A stretch of 64,000 bases of DNA from Bradyrhizobium guangzhouense (GCF_004114955.1 NZ_CP030054.1:682001-746000); one strand, 5' to 3'. Shown: positions 18,007 to 27,564, numbered from the stretch's first letter. Translations and numbers: made by a program. The notes: generated from the letters alone by a model not told the origin.

Positions 18007-19341
18007 ATGTTACGCAGGAACTCAATCCCAACCAAGTGTGCCTTGGCTTTGGCCGCGACGCTCATGGCAGGTTCGGCGTTGTCGACCACGGCTCACGCAA
18101 ACAATGGCGACTTGATCGCAGCGCGTCAGAAATTTTTCGGCGACGAGAACGTCGATCCCGAGTCCGGGCGGGTCAGTCCCGACAAGGTCATCTTGTCGTG
18201 GCTCTCGAATTCAACTCTGGCGGCTTCCATTGCCGGCCACGTTTTGCTTTTGGACACTTACGTCACTCGGCTCGAAGTTTCGCCGGGCCGCACGCCCTTC
18301 GTTATCGGCGATTTGGTTGCTCTCAAACCAGAAGGCCTTCTAATCGGGCATGGTCACTTCGATCACGCGGACAACGCGGCCTACATCGCTGCGATGACCG
18401 GCGCGAAACTCTACGCCACCGCGGAAACCTGCGTTGCCCTGCAAGCCGATTTCGCGCGCGAGCAGGCCGACCCGGCGATTCAAGGTAATCCGGCTACGGC
18501 GTTTCCTCACAAGGCGTCGATCTCCTGCAACACGGTCACGACGACCGGTTCGGTTCCCGGCACCCAAATTGTCAAACTGGACTTCCTGGAACCGGACGCC
18601 TGCGTAATCGCCTTCCGACACTTGCACTCGGTTGCAGTCCCGGTCGACCCGACCTGGCCGCGGGCACCTAATCCGTCCGTTTATTATGCGGTTGACCCGC
18701 GCGATCCGGGGCTGTTTCCGGCCGGAACGCCGCTTGCGCCCGGGAAAAGTGGGACGCTGCCTGGGCAGATCAACATTGCTACCAGCGGCAGTGGTGGTCC
18801 GGGTGGCCCTATTCCGCTGTTTTTCGATTTTGTGTTGCGCGAAGGTCGTCACTTCACCTTTGCTTGGTATAACTCGTCGGGAGCACTCAAAGAAGGATTG
18901 GGAAGCGGGTGGCCCAACGGCACGCCAGCTGACGGCCAGCGTATCACGAACATCCTGAAGAGTTTACCGGCCACCGATGTGGATGCCGGTACGATTGCGA
19001 CAGCCAATTTCGATAACAATTCTTATCGTGATCCCTTCGCGTATATTCAAGCGCTGAACCCGAAGATCTTCATTCCGTTGCATCTGACCACCGGGTCGAC
19101 CTTCAAGGAATCCATCTCGCCCGCCGTTTACGGCGGATACCTGGATCAAATTAAGCGCCTCGGCCTGACACTCGATCAATGGCCAGACACACGATGGCTC
19201 GTTGATCCCGAAGATTACGCAAAGCCCATCGTCTACGACATTCGGGACCCGCGCTGGGACAATCCAAAGAAGCTGCCCGCCATCAAGCATTATTGCGGTT
19301 CTGATCCAGACGACCACCACGACGACCACGGGAAGCCGTGA
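18007..19341 (+). CDS. Exported metallo-beta-lactamase-fold hydrolase
   Basis: A 444-residue protein with an N-terminal Sec signal peptide (LALAATLMAGSALSTTAHA). The metallo-beta-lactamase metal motif HGHFDHADN lies near residue 115, with a downstream His (PLHLTTG) near residue 355. This marks a zinc or iron hydrolase acting in the periplasm or outside the cell. The C-terminus is His/Asp-rich (DPDDHHDDHGKP). The ATG at 18007 is chosen for its AGAGGA ribosome site, not the upstream in-frame ATG at 17980. It lies within the type II secretion locus, between gspN and gspD, so it is a good candidate for a secreted substrate. The substrate it hydrolyses is unknown. Confidence 0.78.
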   Translation: MLRRNSIPTKCALALAATLMAGSALSTTAHANNGDLIAARQKFFGDENVDPESGRVSPDKVILSWLSNSTLAASIAGHVLLLDTYVTRLEVSPGRTPFVIGDLVALKPEGLLIGHGHFDHADNAAYIAAMTGAKLYATAETCVALQADFAREQADPAIQGNPATAFPHKASISCNTVTTTGSVPGTQIVKLDFLEPDACVIAFRHLHSVAVPVDPTWPRAPNPSVYYAVDPRDPGLFPAGTPLAPGKSGTLPGQINIATSGSGGPGGPIPLFFDFVLREGRHFTFAWYNSSGALKEGLGSGWPNGTPADGQRITNILKSLPATDVDAGTIATANFDNNSYRDPFAYIQALNPKIFIPLHLTTGSTFKESISPAVYGGYLDQIKRLGLTLDQWPDTRWLVDPEDYAKPIVYDIRDPRWDNPKKLPAIKHYCGSDPDDHHDDHGKP

Positions 19342-19350
19342 CCACCGCGC

Positions 19351-19379
19351 CGACGGCTGCTCGAAAAGAGGAGCCGTCG
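19351..19379 (+). terminator. Hairpin after the metallo-hydrolase gene
   Basis: An 8-base perfect stem, CGACGGCT and AGCCGTCG, surrounds a 13-base loop 10 bases past the stop codon. There is no T run, so it may be an attenuating or mRNA-stabilising hairpin and not a full terminator. Confidence 0.5.
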
Positions 19380-19423
19380 CGCCCTTCCACGATCCGCGCG
19401 CCGGATGCAACTGAAATGATGCA

Positions 19424-20074
19424 ATGAAACGCTCTCTGATTTGGTTCGTAATCGTCGCAACGCTGTGTGTGTGCATCCACGCAAGGCACGTCGACGCTCA
19501 TCCGGATATATTGGTTCACATGCATGATGCGGTTATCTTTGATGGAAATGGCTCTATCAGCGGCGTCCGCGTATCTTGGACCTACGATAGGGAAACGTCG
19601 GTGACGGCATTGCGAAGTAGCGGCCTCAACGAAAGCGCCCCACACCTCGGGCGTGACCAGCTTGATCCGCTGGCCAGGGCGACGGTTAATTCGCTGCGCG
19701 CGTCTGACTTCTATACGTTCGCGCGCGTCAATGGCACCAAGCAGCCATTCGATGGCGCATCCGATTCATGGCTCGAGTGGGATGGATCGGTGCTAACATT
19801 GCATATGGCTCTCAACTTCAAGCAGCCCGTGAGCAACAGCAATTTCACGCTCGAGCTCTTCGATGAAACAGACGAGATCGAGTTCGATTTCCAAGAAGGA
19901 GACGCCGTCATCATGACGAAGGCACCCAAAGACTGCGCGCTCGTCGTCGCACGGCCAGGCGATGCCGCCGCTCAACGGGAACTTCTCGGCGATGCTTATC
20001 TCAATCCCAACGTTCAACCGGTCGGTTGGGATGCGCAATACTCAAACAAGGTTTCGGTGCGATGTCTAAGTTAG
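19424..20074 (+). CDS. DUF1007-family exported protein
   Basis: A 216-residue protein with an N-terminal signal peptide (LIWFVIVATLCVCIHARHVDA) followed at the cleavage point by HPDILVHMHDAVIFD. This His-Pro start and the GVRVSWTYDRETS strand are the hallmarks of the DUF1007 family. Members are often found beside nickel/cobalt exporters or transport genes and may bind metal through the N-terminal His. Here it follows the metallo-hydrolase and precedes gspD, so it is probably part of a secretion-linked unit. Its function is not known. Confidence 0.75.
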   Translation: MKRSLIWFVIVATLCVCIHARHVDAHPDILVHMHDAVIFDGNGSISGVRVSWTYDRETSVTALRSSGLNESAPHLGRDQLDPLARATVNSLRASDFYTFARVNGTKQPFDGASDSWLEWDGSVLTLHMALNFKQPVSNSNFTLELFDETDEIEFDFQEGDAVIMTKAPKDCALVVARPGDAAAQRELLGDAYLNPNVQPVGWDAQYSNKVSVRCLS

Positions 20075-20353
20075 AGGCAATTACAGCCTTGCTCAACCGA
20101 ATGAAGTCGCCGCTCGACGCTGAACAAGCTGTCTTATGAGCGATTTCGCGCGCGGAGACATTGCTTTGCAGAATTGTCACGGGCGAAACGAAAGTGTCGG
20201 TGCAGCGATATTGTTGCATGCGGCTTAGCCGTTGCGACAACAACATAAGGAGTAACGTCAATCATTGAGAAGATTGGGCGCCGCGCGGTTCACGCGCTCG
20301 ACGATCTGCTCGCATTTGTAATGAAGACGCGAGAGAGTGAGAGGCTACGCGCT

Positions 20354-22651
20354 ATGTTGACACGCCTGCACCGTTTGCGATGTGGCGCGAAGCTGAAGAA
20401 GACAATTGCCCTAGTTGCCGCGGGGGCTCTGACGGGATGCGGCGCGCCACTCACGTGGCAGGACACTCACACCAAACCTGACGTAATGGATGAGGTTCGT
20501 AATCAGGATCTGCTTCCCCGATTTCCGGAACGCACCGCAGAAGCCGATCTGCAAGGCACTGTCCGGCCAGGTCGCGCCCAACTCTTTTCGGCCGAGCCGG
20601 TCTCTTCTATGCAGGCAATCGTGGCCCCGGCGACGAGTACCGGCACCGGTCCCGGGTATGAACTGAATTTCGAAAACGCCACGATTGCGTCGGTTGCAAA
20701 AACTGTACTCGGCGACATCCTGAAGACGAGCTACACAATCGACCCGCGTGCTCAGGGCAATATCAATATTGCGTCGGGAAGGCCGGTTCCGAAGCAGGAC
20801 TTGCTGTTCGTGTTCGAGAGTGCGCTCCGATTGGCAGGAGTCGCGCTCGTCCGCGACGGCGCCGCTTATCGAATTGTCCCACAGACAGAGGCACTCGCAG
20901 CCGGCAGTCTTGATTCGCAGCCTGCAAACGTGGAGCCGGGATTTGGCGTCTCTGTCGTGCCGCTTCAATACATATCGGCCGGGACGCTGATGCAGCTCCT
21001 GGATAGTTTTGCTACGAAGCCCGGTGCGGTTCGCGTGGATAAGGCTCGCAACATGCTGCTGGTTCAGGGCACAGGGCCCGAGCGTCGCACGGTCGTCGAT
21101 ACGGCTGTTGGTTTCGACGTTGATTGGATGCGGGGGCAGTCAGTCGGTATCTTTCCACTCCAGAACAGCGCTCCTGAGCCTGTCCTGACAGAACTCGAAA
21201 AAATCTTGAATTCAAAGGAAGGCGACGTTGGGCACGATCTTGTCAAGTTTCAGGTAATGGAGCGCCGCAACGCGATTTTGGCGGTAACCTCCAAGCCGCA
21301 GCTCCTGCGAACGGTCCAGACTTGGATTGGCCGACTCGACGCATCAGATCCTGCCCGTGTTGTTGTACATGTCCGCCGGGTCAAGTACGGCGACGCCCGG
21401 CAGCTCGCGAAAGTGCTCGGCGAAATCTTCGGCGGAGGCAGCTCAAATGCAACCGACAGCGCGGCGGGACAGGTCGCGCCTGGGAGCGGTTTGGTGAGGA
21501 CATCGTCCAATGCCGACCGACTACCAGCCATCTCAACGACTTCCAGCTCCTCCACAAGCACAAAAGGCAATACTGATTTCGGCGGAGGCGCACTCGGGGG
21601 CGGATCGCGAACAGGGAACGACACTGGCGGCTCGGAGCTACAGAGCGCTGGCCTTAGCGGCAGGCCCGTGATGGAGGGGATTCGCATCGCAGCCGACGTT
21701 TCCACGAACTCCCTGCTTATCTATGCGAACGCTCAGAATTACCGGACCGTCGAACAGACCATACGCCAGCTCGACCAACCGCAGGCTCAAGTCGCGATCG
21801 ATGCGACCATCGCTGAAGTTACGCTCAACAACAATCTGAGCTACGGGGTTCAATTTTTCATCCAAAGCAAAAACCTCGGTATGGCTCCCGATCGAGGCTC
21901 CGCCCTGAACGTCCCAAGCTCCCCCCCAGGACAGCAGTCGAGCGTCCTCAATGGCGTCGCATCCGCTTTCCTTAACCGCGCCTTCCCAGGCTTTAATTTC
22001 CTCGTCGGCCCTGAGGCGCAGCCCAACATGATCATAGATGCGCTGCACGCGGTGACAGATGTCAAGATATTATCGAACCCTTCGCTGGTTGTGATCGACA
22101 ATCAGGTCGGCACACTACTCGTTGGGAACGAGATCCCGGTATCGACCGGCACCGGCAACGTTCTCAATTCGGCGACCGGCACCAACAACACGATCATCAA
22201 CTCAATCGACTATCGCAACACCGGCATTATCTTGCGCGTCATTCCTCGGGTTAGTCCCGACGGCAACGTGCGCCTCGATATCGAGCAAGAAATCAGTCAG
22301 GCGACGAACGCGACCGCGAACTCGCTCACGCCGACCGTCTCGCAACGCAAAGTGAAGAGCTCTGTCGCCGTGCCGAACGGGCAAACCGTACTCTTGGCAG
22401 GCCTCATTCAGGAAAACACTGAAGTCGATCGTGGTGGGATTCCGGTTCTCGACGAGATACCGAAAATTGGCGACCTCCTGTCGCACCAGAACAAGACGAC
22501 GACCCGGACCGAGCTCATTATCTTCATCCGTCCGCAAGTCATTCGGGACAGCATTGCCGCCCACTACGTCGCCGAGGAGTTTCGGGCAAAGCTGCGCGGA
22601 ACGGTCGAGTCCCTTCCTTCCAAGGGAAGACAACCGCCACTACTTCAATGA
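20354..22651 (+). CDS. gspD: Type II secretin GspD (lipoprotein)
   Basis: The outer-membrane channel subunit of the secretion system, 765 residues from the ATG at 20354. The signal peptide ends in a lipobox (LVAAGALTGCG), so it is predicted to be a lipidated secretin. An N0 domain (YELNFENATIASVAKTVLGD) and N1-N3 modules follow, interrupted by a low-complexity Gly/Ser/Thr loop around residues 355-440. The C-terminal secretin domain includes VDIDATIAEV-like VAIDATIAEVTLNNNL, VGNEIPVSTG and VPNGQTVLLAGLIQE. The in-frame ATG at 20321 adds 11 residues. Reading continues in frame further upstream toward an AAGGAG at 20249 without a standard start codon. gspD being separate from gspE-N is common in alphaproteobacterial systems. 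Confidence 0.93.
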   Translation: MLTRLHRLRCGAKLKKTIALVAAGALTGCGAPLTWQDTHTKPDVMDEVRNQDLLPRFPERTAEADLQGTVRPGRAQLFSAEPVSSMQAIVAPATSTGTGPGYELNFENATIASVAKTVLGDILKTSYTIDPRAQGNINIASGRPVPKQDLLFVFESALRLAGVALVRDGAAYRIVPQTEALAAGSLDSQPANVEPGFGVSVVPLQYISAGTLMQLLDSFATKPGAVRVDKARNMLLVQGTGPERRTVVDTAVGFDVDWMRGQSVGIFPLQNSAPEPVLTELEKILNSKEGDVGHDLVKFQVMERRNAILAVTSKPQLLRTVQTWIGRLDASDPARVVVHVRRVKYGDARQLAKVLGEIFGGGSSNATDSAAGQVAPGSGLVRTSSNADRLPAISTTSSSSTSTKGNTDFGGGALGGGSRTGNDTGGSELQSAGLSGRPVMEGIRIAADVSTNSLLIYANAQNYRTVEQTIRQLDQPQAQVAIDATIAEVTLNNNLSYGVQFFIQSKNLGMAPDRGSALNVPSSPPGQQSSVLNGVASAFLNRAFPGFNFLVGPEAQPNMIIDALHAVTDVKILSNPSLVVIDNQVGTLLVGNEIPVSTGTGNVLNSATGTNNTIINSIDYRNTGIILRVIPRVSPDGNVRLDIEQEISQATNATANSLTPTVSQRKVKSSVAVPNGQTVLLAGLIQENTEVDRGGIPVLDEIPKIGDLLSHQNKTTTRTELIIFIRPQVIRDSIAAHYVAEEFRAKLRGTVESLPSKGRQPPLLQ

Positions 22652-22667
22652 AGGAGCAACGAGGAAA

Positions 22668-23267
22668 ATGCCGGAACGCCTCTCGCGTTGCTCGCAAAAG
22701 TTTCTCACGTTCCGAGCACCGACCCACGTCACGGTCACGGCGGCATTCGTCCTCTGCGCCGTCTGCATGGCGACGAGCGTCGCAGCGGATCCGAGCTCCG
22801 CAGGCCTCCTCGGGGCGGCATTCTCCGCCGTTGCCATCGCAATCGCCGTTATAGATGCGCGACTCTTCGTAATACCAGACGAACTGACCATCCTGGCGCT
22901 TGTACTCGGATTGGCAAACGTGTTCGTGCAACCTCCAGACTGGATGGTGCCGACGCTCGCGACGGCAGCATCGCGCGGAGCGGCATTAGCCGCGATGTTC
23001 TGGCTATTGCGCATCGCCTACAGGTCCGTCCGTCTGCGCGACGGCATCGGGTTGGGGGACGTCAAACTCGCCGGCGTTGCTGGAGTCTGGCTCGATTGGA
23101 ATCTGATTCCAATCGCAATCGAGGTCGCGGCCGGATCAGCTTTAATCGCCTGCGGAATTGCGGCGCTTCTCCGTCGCGACAGCATCCAAGCCATCACCCG
23201 GCTGCCGTTCGGTCTGTTCTTCGCGCCAGCCATTTGGGTCACATGGCTGATATGGAAGGTCTGGTGA
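22668..23267 (+). CDS. gspO: Minimal prepilin peptidase (A24), GspO
   Basis: An inner-membrane aspartic protease that removes the leaders of the pseudopilins. The 199-residue product has the two A24 catalytic sites: the Asp in AVIDARLFVIPDELT and the GIGLGDVKL motif. It spans the membrane about five times. The N-terminal methyltransferase part of full-length GspO/PilD, with its CxxC zinc pairs, is absent, as in TadV/CpaA-type peptidases. The start is set at the ATG at 22668 after the gspD stop; longer frames run back into gspD. N-methylation of the pseudopilins would need another enzyme or not occur. Confidence 0.85.
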   Translation: MPERLSRCSQKFLTFRAPTHVTVTAAFVLCAVCMATSVAADPSSAGLLGAAFSAVAIAIAVIDARLFVIPDELTILALVLGLANVFVQPPDWMVPTLATAASRGAALAAMFWLLRIAYRSVRLRDGIGLGDVKLAGVAGVWLDWNLIPIAIEVAAGSALIACGIAALLRRDSIQAITRLPFGLFFAPAIWVTWLIWKVW

Positions 23268-23312
23268 GGTTCGAATGATCGTTGCAGATTGCAAATCGAC
23301 TCGGGAACATCT

Positions 23313-23798
23313 ATGAAGAATGCACGCCCCCTGATCGGAACTTTGTTCCTCACACTGTGGACTATCGGCAACGTGTTCGGCGCCGAACTCTCCGAAAACG
23401 GGCGCTCATTCGCGCGGCGACATGTTTCGGCGGCGGGCGGTGCGATTGAAGCATGCCGGTCCGCTCGAGCCGCAGCTGTCTTGGGCTTCAGGCACGAACA
23501 TGGCTTCAATGTCCCGCAGTCCTACGAGATAGCCGCGGCGTATTACCACACGGCAGCCGCATGCGGTGATCCGACAGGCCAATATTTGTTCGGCCTCTCC
23601 TACGATAAGGGGCATGGCGTTGCGCAGGATGGCGTTCTTGCGTACATGTGGCTGAATTTGGCTGCCGCCCACGCTCCTCAGCTACGGCGCCCGTATTACC
23701 TTCGAACAAGAGACGCGGTAGCCAATAATCTCACGCCTGCACAACTCAGCCAAGCTCAATGGCTAGCCATTCAATGGCGGCCCGGAACGGCACCTTAA
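23313..23798 (+). CDS. Exported Sel1-repeat (TPR-like) protein
   Basis: A 161-residue protein with a signal peptide (LIGTLFLTLWTIGNVFGAE) and two Sel1-type repeats, visible in AAAYYHTAAACGDPTGQYLFGLSYDKGHGV and DGVLAYMWLNLAAAHA (each read in part). Sel1 repeats form helical protein-binding scaffolds. It follows gspO closely and is the last gene of the secretion block, so an accessory or assembly role is plausible. No catalytic motif is visible. Confidence 0.7.
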   Translation: MKNARPLIGTLFLTLWTIGNVFGAELSENGRSFARRHVSAAGGAIEACRSARAAAVLGFRHEHGFNVPQSYEIAAAYYHTAAACGDPTGQYLFGLSYDKGHGVAQDGVLAYMWLNLAAAHAPQLRRPYYLRTRDAVANNLTPAQLSQAQWLAIQWRPGTAP

Positions 23799-24530
23799 TC
23801 CCACTTTTCGAGGTTCCGACCAGGCCTTCTTCGATCATGTGCGAATGGTGCTAGCCGTCGCTTTTCGCGGCGCAGCTAGGATGCATCTGTAGACTCTCGG
23901 TTCGGCGGCGTGGCGGTCGACGTCGGTTCTGATCTGCTCGGGTTCGGCGCACGAGCCACCGGTCTTGCGCGCCTTCTGCTCAATTCCTTCGCTCGGAATA
24001 GCGAAATTCACAGCGAGCAGATCATTGCCGTGCCTTCTTAAGTTACGCCTTGCTTGCGTATTCACGTGGAGCCAGCCCGGCAATTTGGCTATAAAATGCG
24101 GAAAGTCAGTCCCATGGGCGGGTGACAAGGTCTGCCGGAGTTGCCGCCCCGGCGCCGAGCGGTTTTGGCGGTCCCAATCCGTCCAACATGATTGCATCGC
24201 CTTCCGGCGGCACCAACCTACTCCGCATGCGCCGGCTCGGGCTGTCCTGTGTTCGTGCTGAATTCGTTACTGGGCGTCGTTGCCGAGTAAGAACTCTGCG
24301 GCGTAGCACTATATATATCGCGTCAGGGCCCAGAGTTGTGTTACCGCACACAGTTCGAGGGGATGACGGAGCGTGCGCGGTAAGACCCTCACGATCCATA
24401 TTCGGCCGCAGCCAGTCCAAGAAGGATAGCCAGCACGAAACTTCTTGGGCATCGTTTGAACGCGGCTGCTGGAAGTCGCCTGAGTTGCCGATGCGAAGCG
24501 CGGGCCCCCGAGCCCTAGAGACCGATCCGG
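23799..24530. other. Intergenic region without a recognised gene
   Basis: About 730 bases between the Sel1 gene and the TRAP binding protein. Both strands carry open frames of 100-150 codons (minus 23835-24197, plus 24122-24586), but none has a convincing start, a motif or coding-like composition. A TATATATATC tract lies near 24311. No tRNA fold was seen. Confidence 0.4.
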
Positions 24531-25616
24531 TCACGTCTTGTACAAGCTATACAGATTGGATTCGAAGCTCGCTTCTGCGACCCTGAACCAGGTCACGATG
24601 TCCTCACGAAACTTCAGCCATTCGCTGTAGATCTTGCGAAACTCGGCATTCTTCTCCGTCTCTTCGGCGTAGAGCGAGAATGCCGCGCGATAGCCGCCCT
24701 CCATGATCTCGCGCGAGAATGGCCTGAGCTCGGTGCCGTTTGCGATCAGCCGACGCAGCGGCGCCATGTTGCTGGCGTCGTAATGCGACAGCATGTCCCA
24801 GGAGGCCTCCGCGGCGGCCACCTCGAATGCCCGCTGATAATGAGCAGGCAAGGCCGACCAAGCCTTCGCTCCTACATAGAAGGCCAACTGCCCCGTGCAA
24901 TCCCACCAGCCCGGGTAATAGTAATATTTTGCGACTTTGTTGAAGCCCAGCTTCTCGTCATCGTAGGGGCCGACCCATTCGACCGCGTCAATCGTGCCTC
25001 TTTCTAGTGCAGCATAGGTGTCGCCGCCGGCAATGTTCTGAGGAACGACGCCGAGGCGTGCGACCACGTCGCCCGCAATGCCGGGGATGCGCATCTTGAG
25101 GCCCTTCAGATCATTGAGCGTATTGACCTCGCGGCGAAACCAACCGCCCATCTGCACGCCCGTGCTGCCGCCGGGAAAGTTCACGACGCCGTAGGACTTG
25201 AAGAACTCCCTGAACAGTTCGAGCCCGCCGCCGCGATACATCCACGACAGATGCTGGCGTGGCGTCATTCCGAACGGCAGCCCGGTGTCGATCGCAAACG
25301 CCTTGTTCTTGCCGCTGTAGTAGATCGATGCCGTGTGTCCTATCTCGACCGTTTCGCTCTGCACGGCATCGAGTACCTGCAGGCCTGGCACGATTTCCCC
25401 GGGGCCGAACACCTGAATCTGGAAGCCGCCATCCGTCATCTCCTCGACGTGCTTGGCAAGGCGAACGGCGATACCGTGAATGGTGTCGAGGTTCTTGGGA
25501 TAGCTGGACGCCAGGCGCCAGCGGATCGTGGCCTTTTGCGCTCGGACGACAGAGGGGGCGGTCAGCGGCAACAGGCCGACCGCGGCAACTCCAACAATAG
25601 CTCGACGGGTCTTCAT
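24531..25616 (-). CDS. TRAP transporter substrate-binding protein, DctP family
   Basis: A periplasmic solute receptor of 361 residues from the ATG at 25616, with a signal peptide (AIVGVAAVGLLPLTAPSVVRA). Typical DctP features are present: RLASSYPKNLDTIHG at the N-terminus, the carboxylate-binding arginine region LKMRIPGIAGDVVARLG near residue 165, and WVGPYDDEKLGFNKVAKYYYYPGW. The latter resembles receptors for 2-oxo acids and related compounds. No dctQ or dctM membrane gene is adjacent, so it must work with subunits encoded elsewhere. It lies downstream of the ThDP enzyme on the same strand, so its ligand may be that enzyme's substrate. Confidence 0.87.
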   Translation of the reverse strand: MKTRRAIVGVAAVGLLPLTAPSVVRAQKATIRWRLASSYPKNLDTIHGIAVRLAKHVEEMTDGGFQIQVFGPGEIVPGLQVLDAVQSETVEIGHTASIYYSGKNKAFAIDTGLPFGMTPRQHLSWMYRGGGLELFREFFKSYGVVNFPGGSTGVQMGGWFRREVNTLNDLKGLKMRIPGIAGDVVARLGVVPQNIAGGDTYAALERGTIDAVEWVGPYDDEKLGFNKVAKYYYYPGWWDCTGQLAFYVGAKAWSALPAHYQRAFEVAAAEASWDMLSHYDASNMAPLRRLIANGTELRPFSREIMEGGYRAAFSLYAEETEKNAEFRKIYSEWLKFREDIVTWFRVAEASFESNLYSLYKT

Positions 25617-25704
25617 GGTTCCACCCTGGTTCTTTATGATTGTTGATTGTCGTAGGTTGGATCGCTGACGGCGTGCCCGCTCCTCCGGCGCGCCGTCCGC
25701 CAAT

Positions 25705-27381
25705 CTAGAGCTTCCGTTCCATCACGGCATCGAAATTGGTGACGGGCGGAAAGGCTTCCTTGTCGATGACGACGTCGATCACGAACGGATTGGATGCCTT
25801 CATTGCGACCGCCATGGCTGCCACAAATTCCTCGCGATTGGTGGCGCGTGCGCCCCTTGCACCCAGCGCGATTCCGGCCGCGGCGAAGTCGACGCGCCCG
25901 AAATCGTTCGCTTCCGCAACCACATTTCCCTTCCAGCGATATTTCTCGTGATATTCGAAGGCGAGCGCGCTGTTGTTCATGACGATGATCACGACCGGCA
26001 GCCTGTAGCGAACCGCCGTCTCGACATCAGCCAGGTGATAGCCGGCGCCGCCGTCGCCGGTAATGCATACCACCTTCTCCGATCGCGCGATCTGGACGCC
26101 GAGCGAGGCGGGGAGCGCCCAGCCGAGCGATCCGACTGCGCGGAAGAAGGCGTCGTAACGCAGCGTCGGGAACAGCACGCCGGTCCAGGCAGCCATGTAA
26201 CCTGTGTCTGCGACCAGCGTGATCTCGCTGCCATAGCGGGAGAGCTCGTCGAGCACCGAAAGCGGGGAGAGGGCCGTGTTGCCACCTGACGCAGCGAGTT
26301 GTTCGCGGTGATTAGCTGTCCATTTATCAGTATCGCGGCGGCAGCGGTCCAGCCAGGCGGACGATGTCCGCAAATTCTGCTGTTTAACGAGGTCAAGTAG
26401 GTCGGTGAGGAAGATCTTGATGTCGGCGCGGACACCGAGGCGTGGCGCGTAGGTGTTAATGAGGGAAGCCGGATCATGGTCGATCTGGATCACGGTCGCC
26501 TTGCGGCTCGGCAAAGTGTAGCCGTTGGTTGCCAGTCCGCCCAATCGGGTCCCGAGAGCGAGGGCGCAATCGGCCTCTGCCACGAGCTTGTTGGCGCTCA
26601 CCGAGGAATAGCGTCCGACGATGCCGCAGAAATTCGGGTGTGACGTCAGAATGGCCGGCTTGCCGCCAGCCGTGGCGACGATCGGGATGCCCGCAAGGTC
26701 CGACAGCAGTGCCAGTTCGGCCCACGCGCCGGCAAGCCGCACGCCCTCGCCGACAAACAGAACCGGGCGCTCCGCGCGCTTGAGGAGGTCGAGCGCCGTA
26801 GCAACCTCGGTGCCGAGCGCACGCACCTTGCTGGCGGCATTTGAGTAGGAACGTTCTAGCCGGTTCGCGGTTTGCGGGTCCCCGGGCAGCGCGAAGAAAT
26901 TCTTCGGCACGTCGAGATGGGTGGGTCCGCATGTCGGTGTCGCCGCGATGTGAAGCGCCTGCGAGACGAGACTCCCAGTCATCTCAGGAGCGGCGACGGC
27001 ACCGTTCCACTTCGTGACGGGCTGGAAAATGACATGTTGGTCGAGGTCCTGATACTCGTTCATGTGCAGGGCTTGCGTCGCGGTCGCTCCTGTCAGCGCG
27101 AATACCGGCGATTGGGCCCAGACGGCATCTGCCAGTGCGGCCGCGACGTTGGCGGCGCCGGGCCCGGCCTGCCCATAGGCCGGCGCGACGCGGCCGCTGG
27201 CGCGGGCATAACCGTCCGCCATGTAGACCGCGCTGGCCTCGCTGCGTGCGACCACCATTCGAATTCCGGCATCGCGAAGCGCGATCCACAACGGCTGGTC
27301 GCCGCCGGTGAGGAGGAAGAAGTTCTCGACACCGGCATGCTTTAGCGCAGCGGTGATGTCGGTGGCCACGTTGTTTGTCAT
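25705..27381 (-). CDS. ThDP-dependent enzyme, acetolactate synthase/benzoylformate decarboxylase-like
   Basis: A 558-residue thiamine diphosphate enzyme starting at the ATG at 27381. It has the three domains of the family: an N-terminal pyrimidine-binding domain with the catalytic Glu in VARSEASAVYMADGYARA, a central domain, and a C-terminal diphosphate-binding domain with the GDGGAGYHLADVETA...IVMNN motif. The family covers acetolactate synthases, oxalyl-CoA, phenylpyruvate and benzoylformate decarboxylases, and sequence reading alone does not pick one. Because it is divergent from an aldehyde dehydrogenase, I suggest a 2-oxo acid decarboxylase whose aldehyde product is then oxidised. Confidence 0.83.
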   Translation of the reverse strand: MTNNVATDITAALKHAGVENFFLLTGGDQPLWIALRDAGIRMVVARSEASAVYMADGYARASGRVAPAYGQAGPGAANVAAALADAVWAQSPVFALTGATATQALHMNEYQDLDQHVIFQPVTKWNGAVAAPEMTGSLVSQALHIAATPTCGPTHLDVPKNFFALPGDPQTANRLERSYSNAASKVRALGTEVATALDLLKRAERPVLFVGEGVRLAGAWAELALLSDLAGIPIVATAGGKPAILTSHPNFCGIVGRYSSVSANKLVAEADCALALGTRLGGLATNGYTLPSRKATVIQIDHDPASLINTYAPRLGVRADIKIFLTDLLDLVKQQNLRTSSAWLDRCRRDTDKWTANHREQLAASGGNTALSPLSVLDELSRYGSEITLVADTGYMAAWTGVLFPTLRYDAFFRAVGSLGWALPASLGVQIARSEKVVCITGDGGAGYHLADVETAVRYRLPVVIIVMNNSALAFEYHEKYRWKGNVVAEANDFGRVDFAAAGIALGARGARATNREEFVAAMAVAMKASNPFVIDVVIDKEAFPPVTNFDAVMERKL

Positions 27382-27426
27382 TCTAGTCCTCCCCGCGCGG
27401 GTTCGTCGACCTGCAACGTCAATAAA

Positions 27427-27533
27427 GTATGTCATACCGTATTATTGCAAAAGATATTTTGTCAAACCTCCCTCAGGGCGCGTAGTAAGCAATAGCTTGA
27501 CCTCACTAAAAGCCAATAATACGATATTATGAT
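27427..27533. promoter_or_regulatory. Divergent control region with mirrored repeat motifs
   Basis: The gap between the ThDP and aldehyde dehydrogenase genes holds two copies of CAATAATACG(A/G)TAT facing each other: plus strand at 27514-27526 and minus strand at 27448-27436. The first continues into an ATAATACGATATTAT imperfect palindrome and the second overlaps GTATG-T-CATAC (27427-27437), a perfect inverted repeat. GTAT/ATAC half-sites also occur before the GntR gene at 32437. Two mirrored sites are what one expects if a single regulator controls both promoters. Confidence 0.6.
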
Positions 27534-27564
27534 TCCAGATATTTATGCTGCAGGGAGGCGTTCC

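Noticed and set aside
23835..24586. Open frames on both strands between the Sel1 gene and the TRAP receptor
   Set aside because: No motif and no start signal; kept as an unassigned interval.
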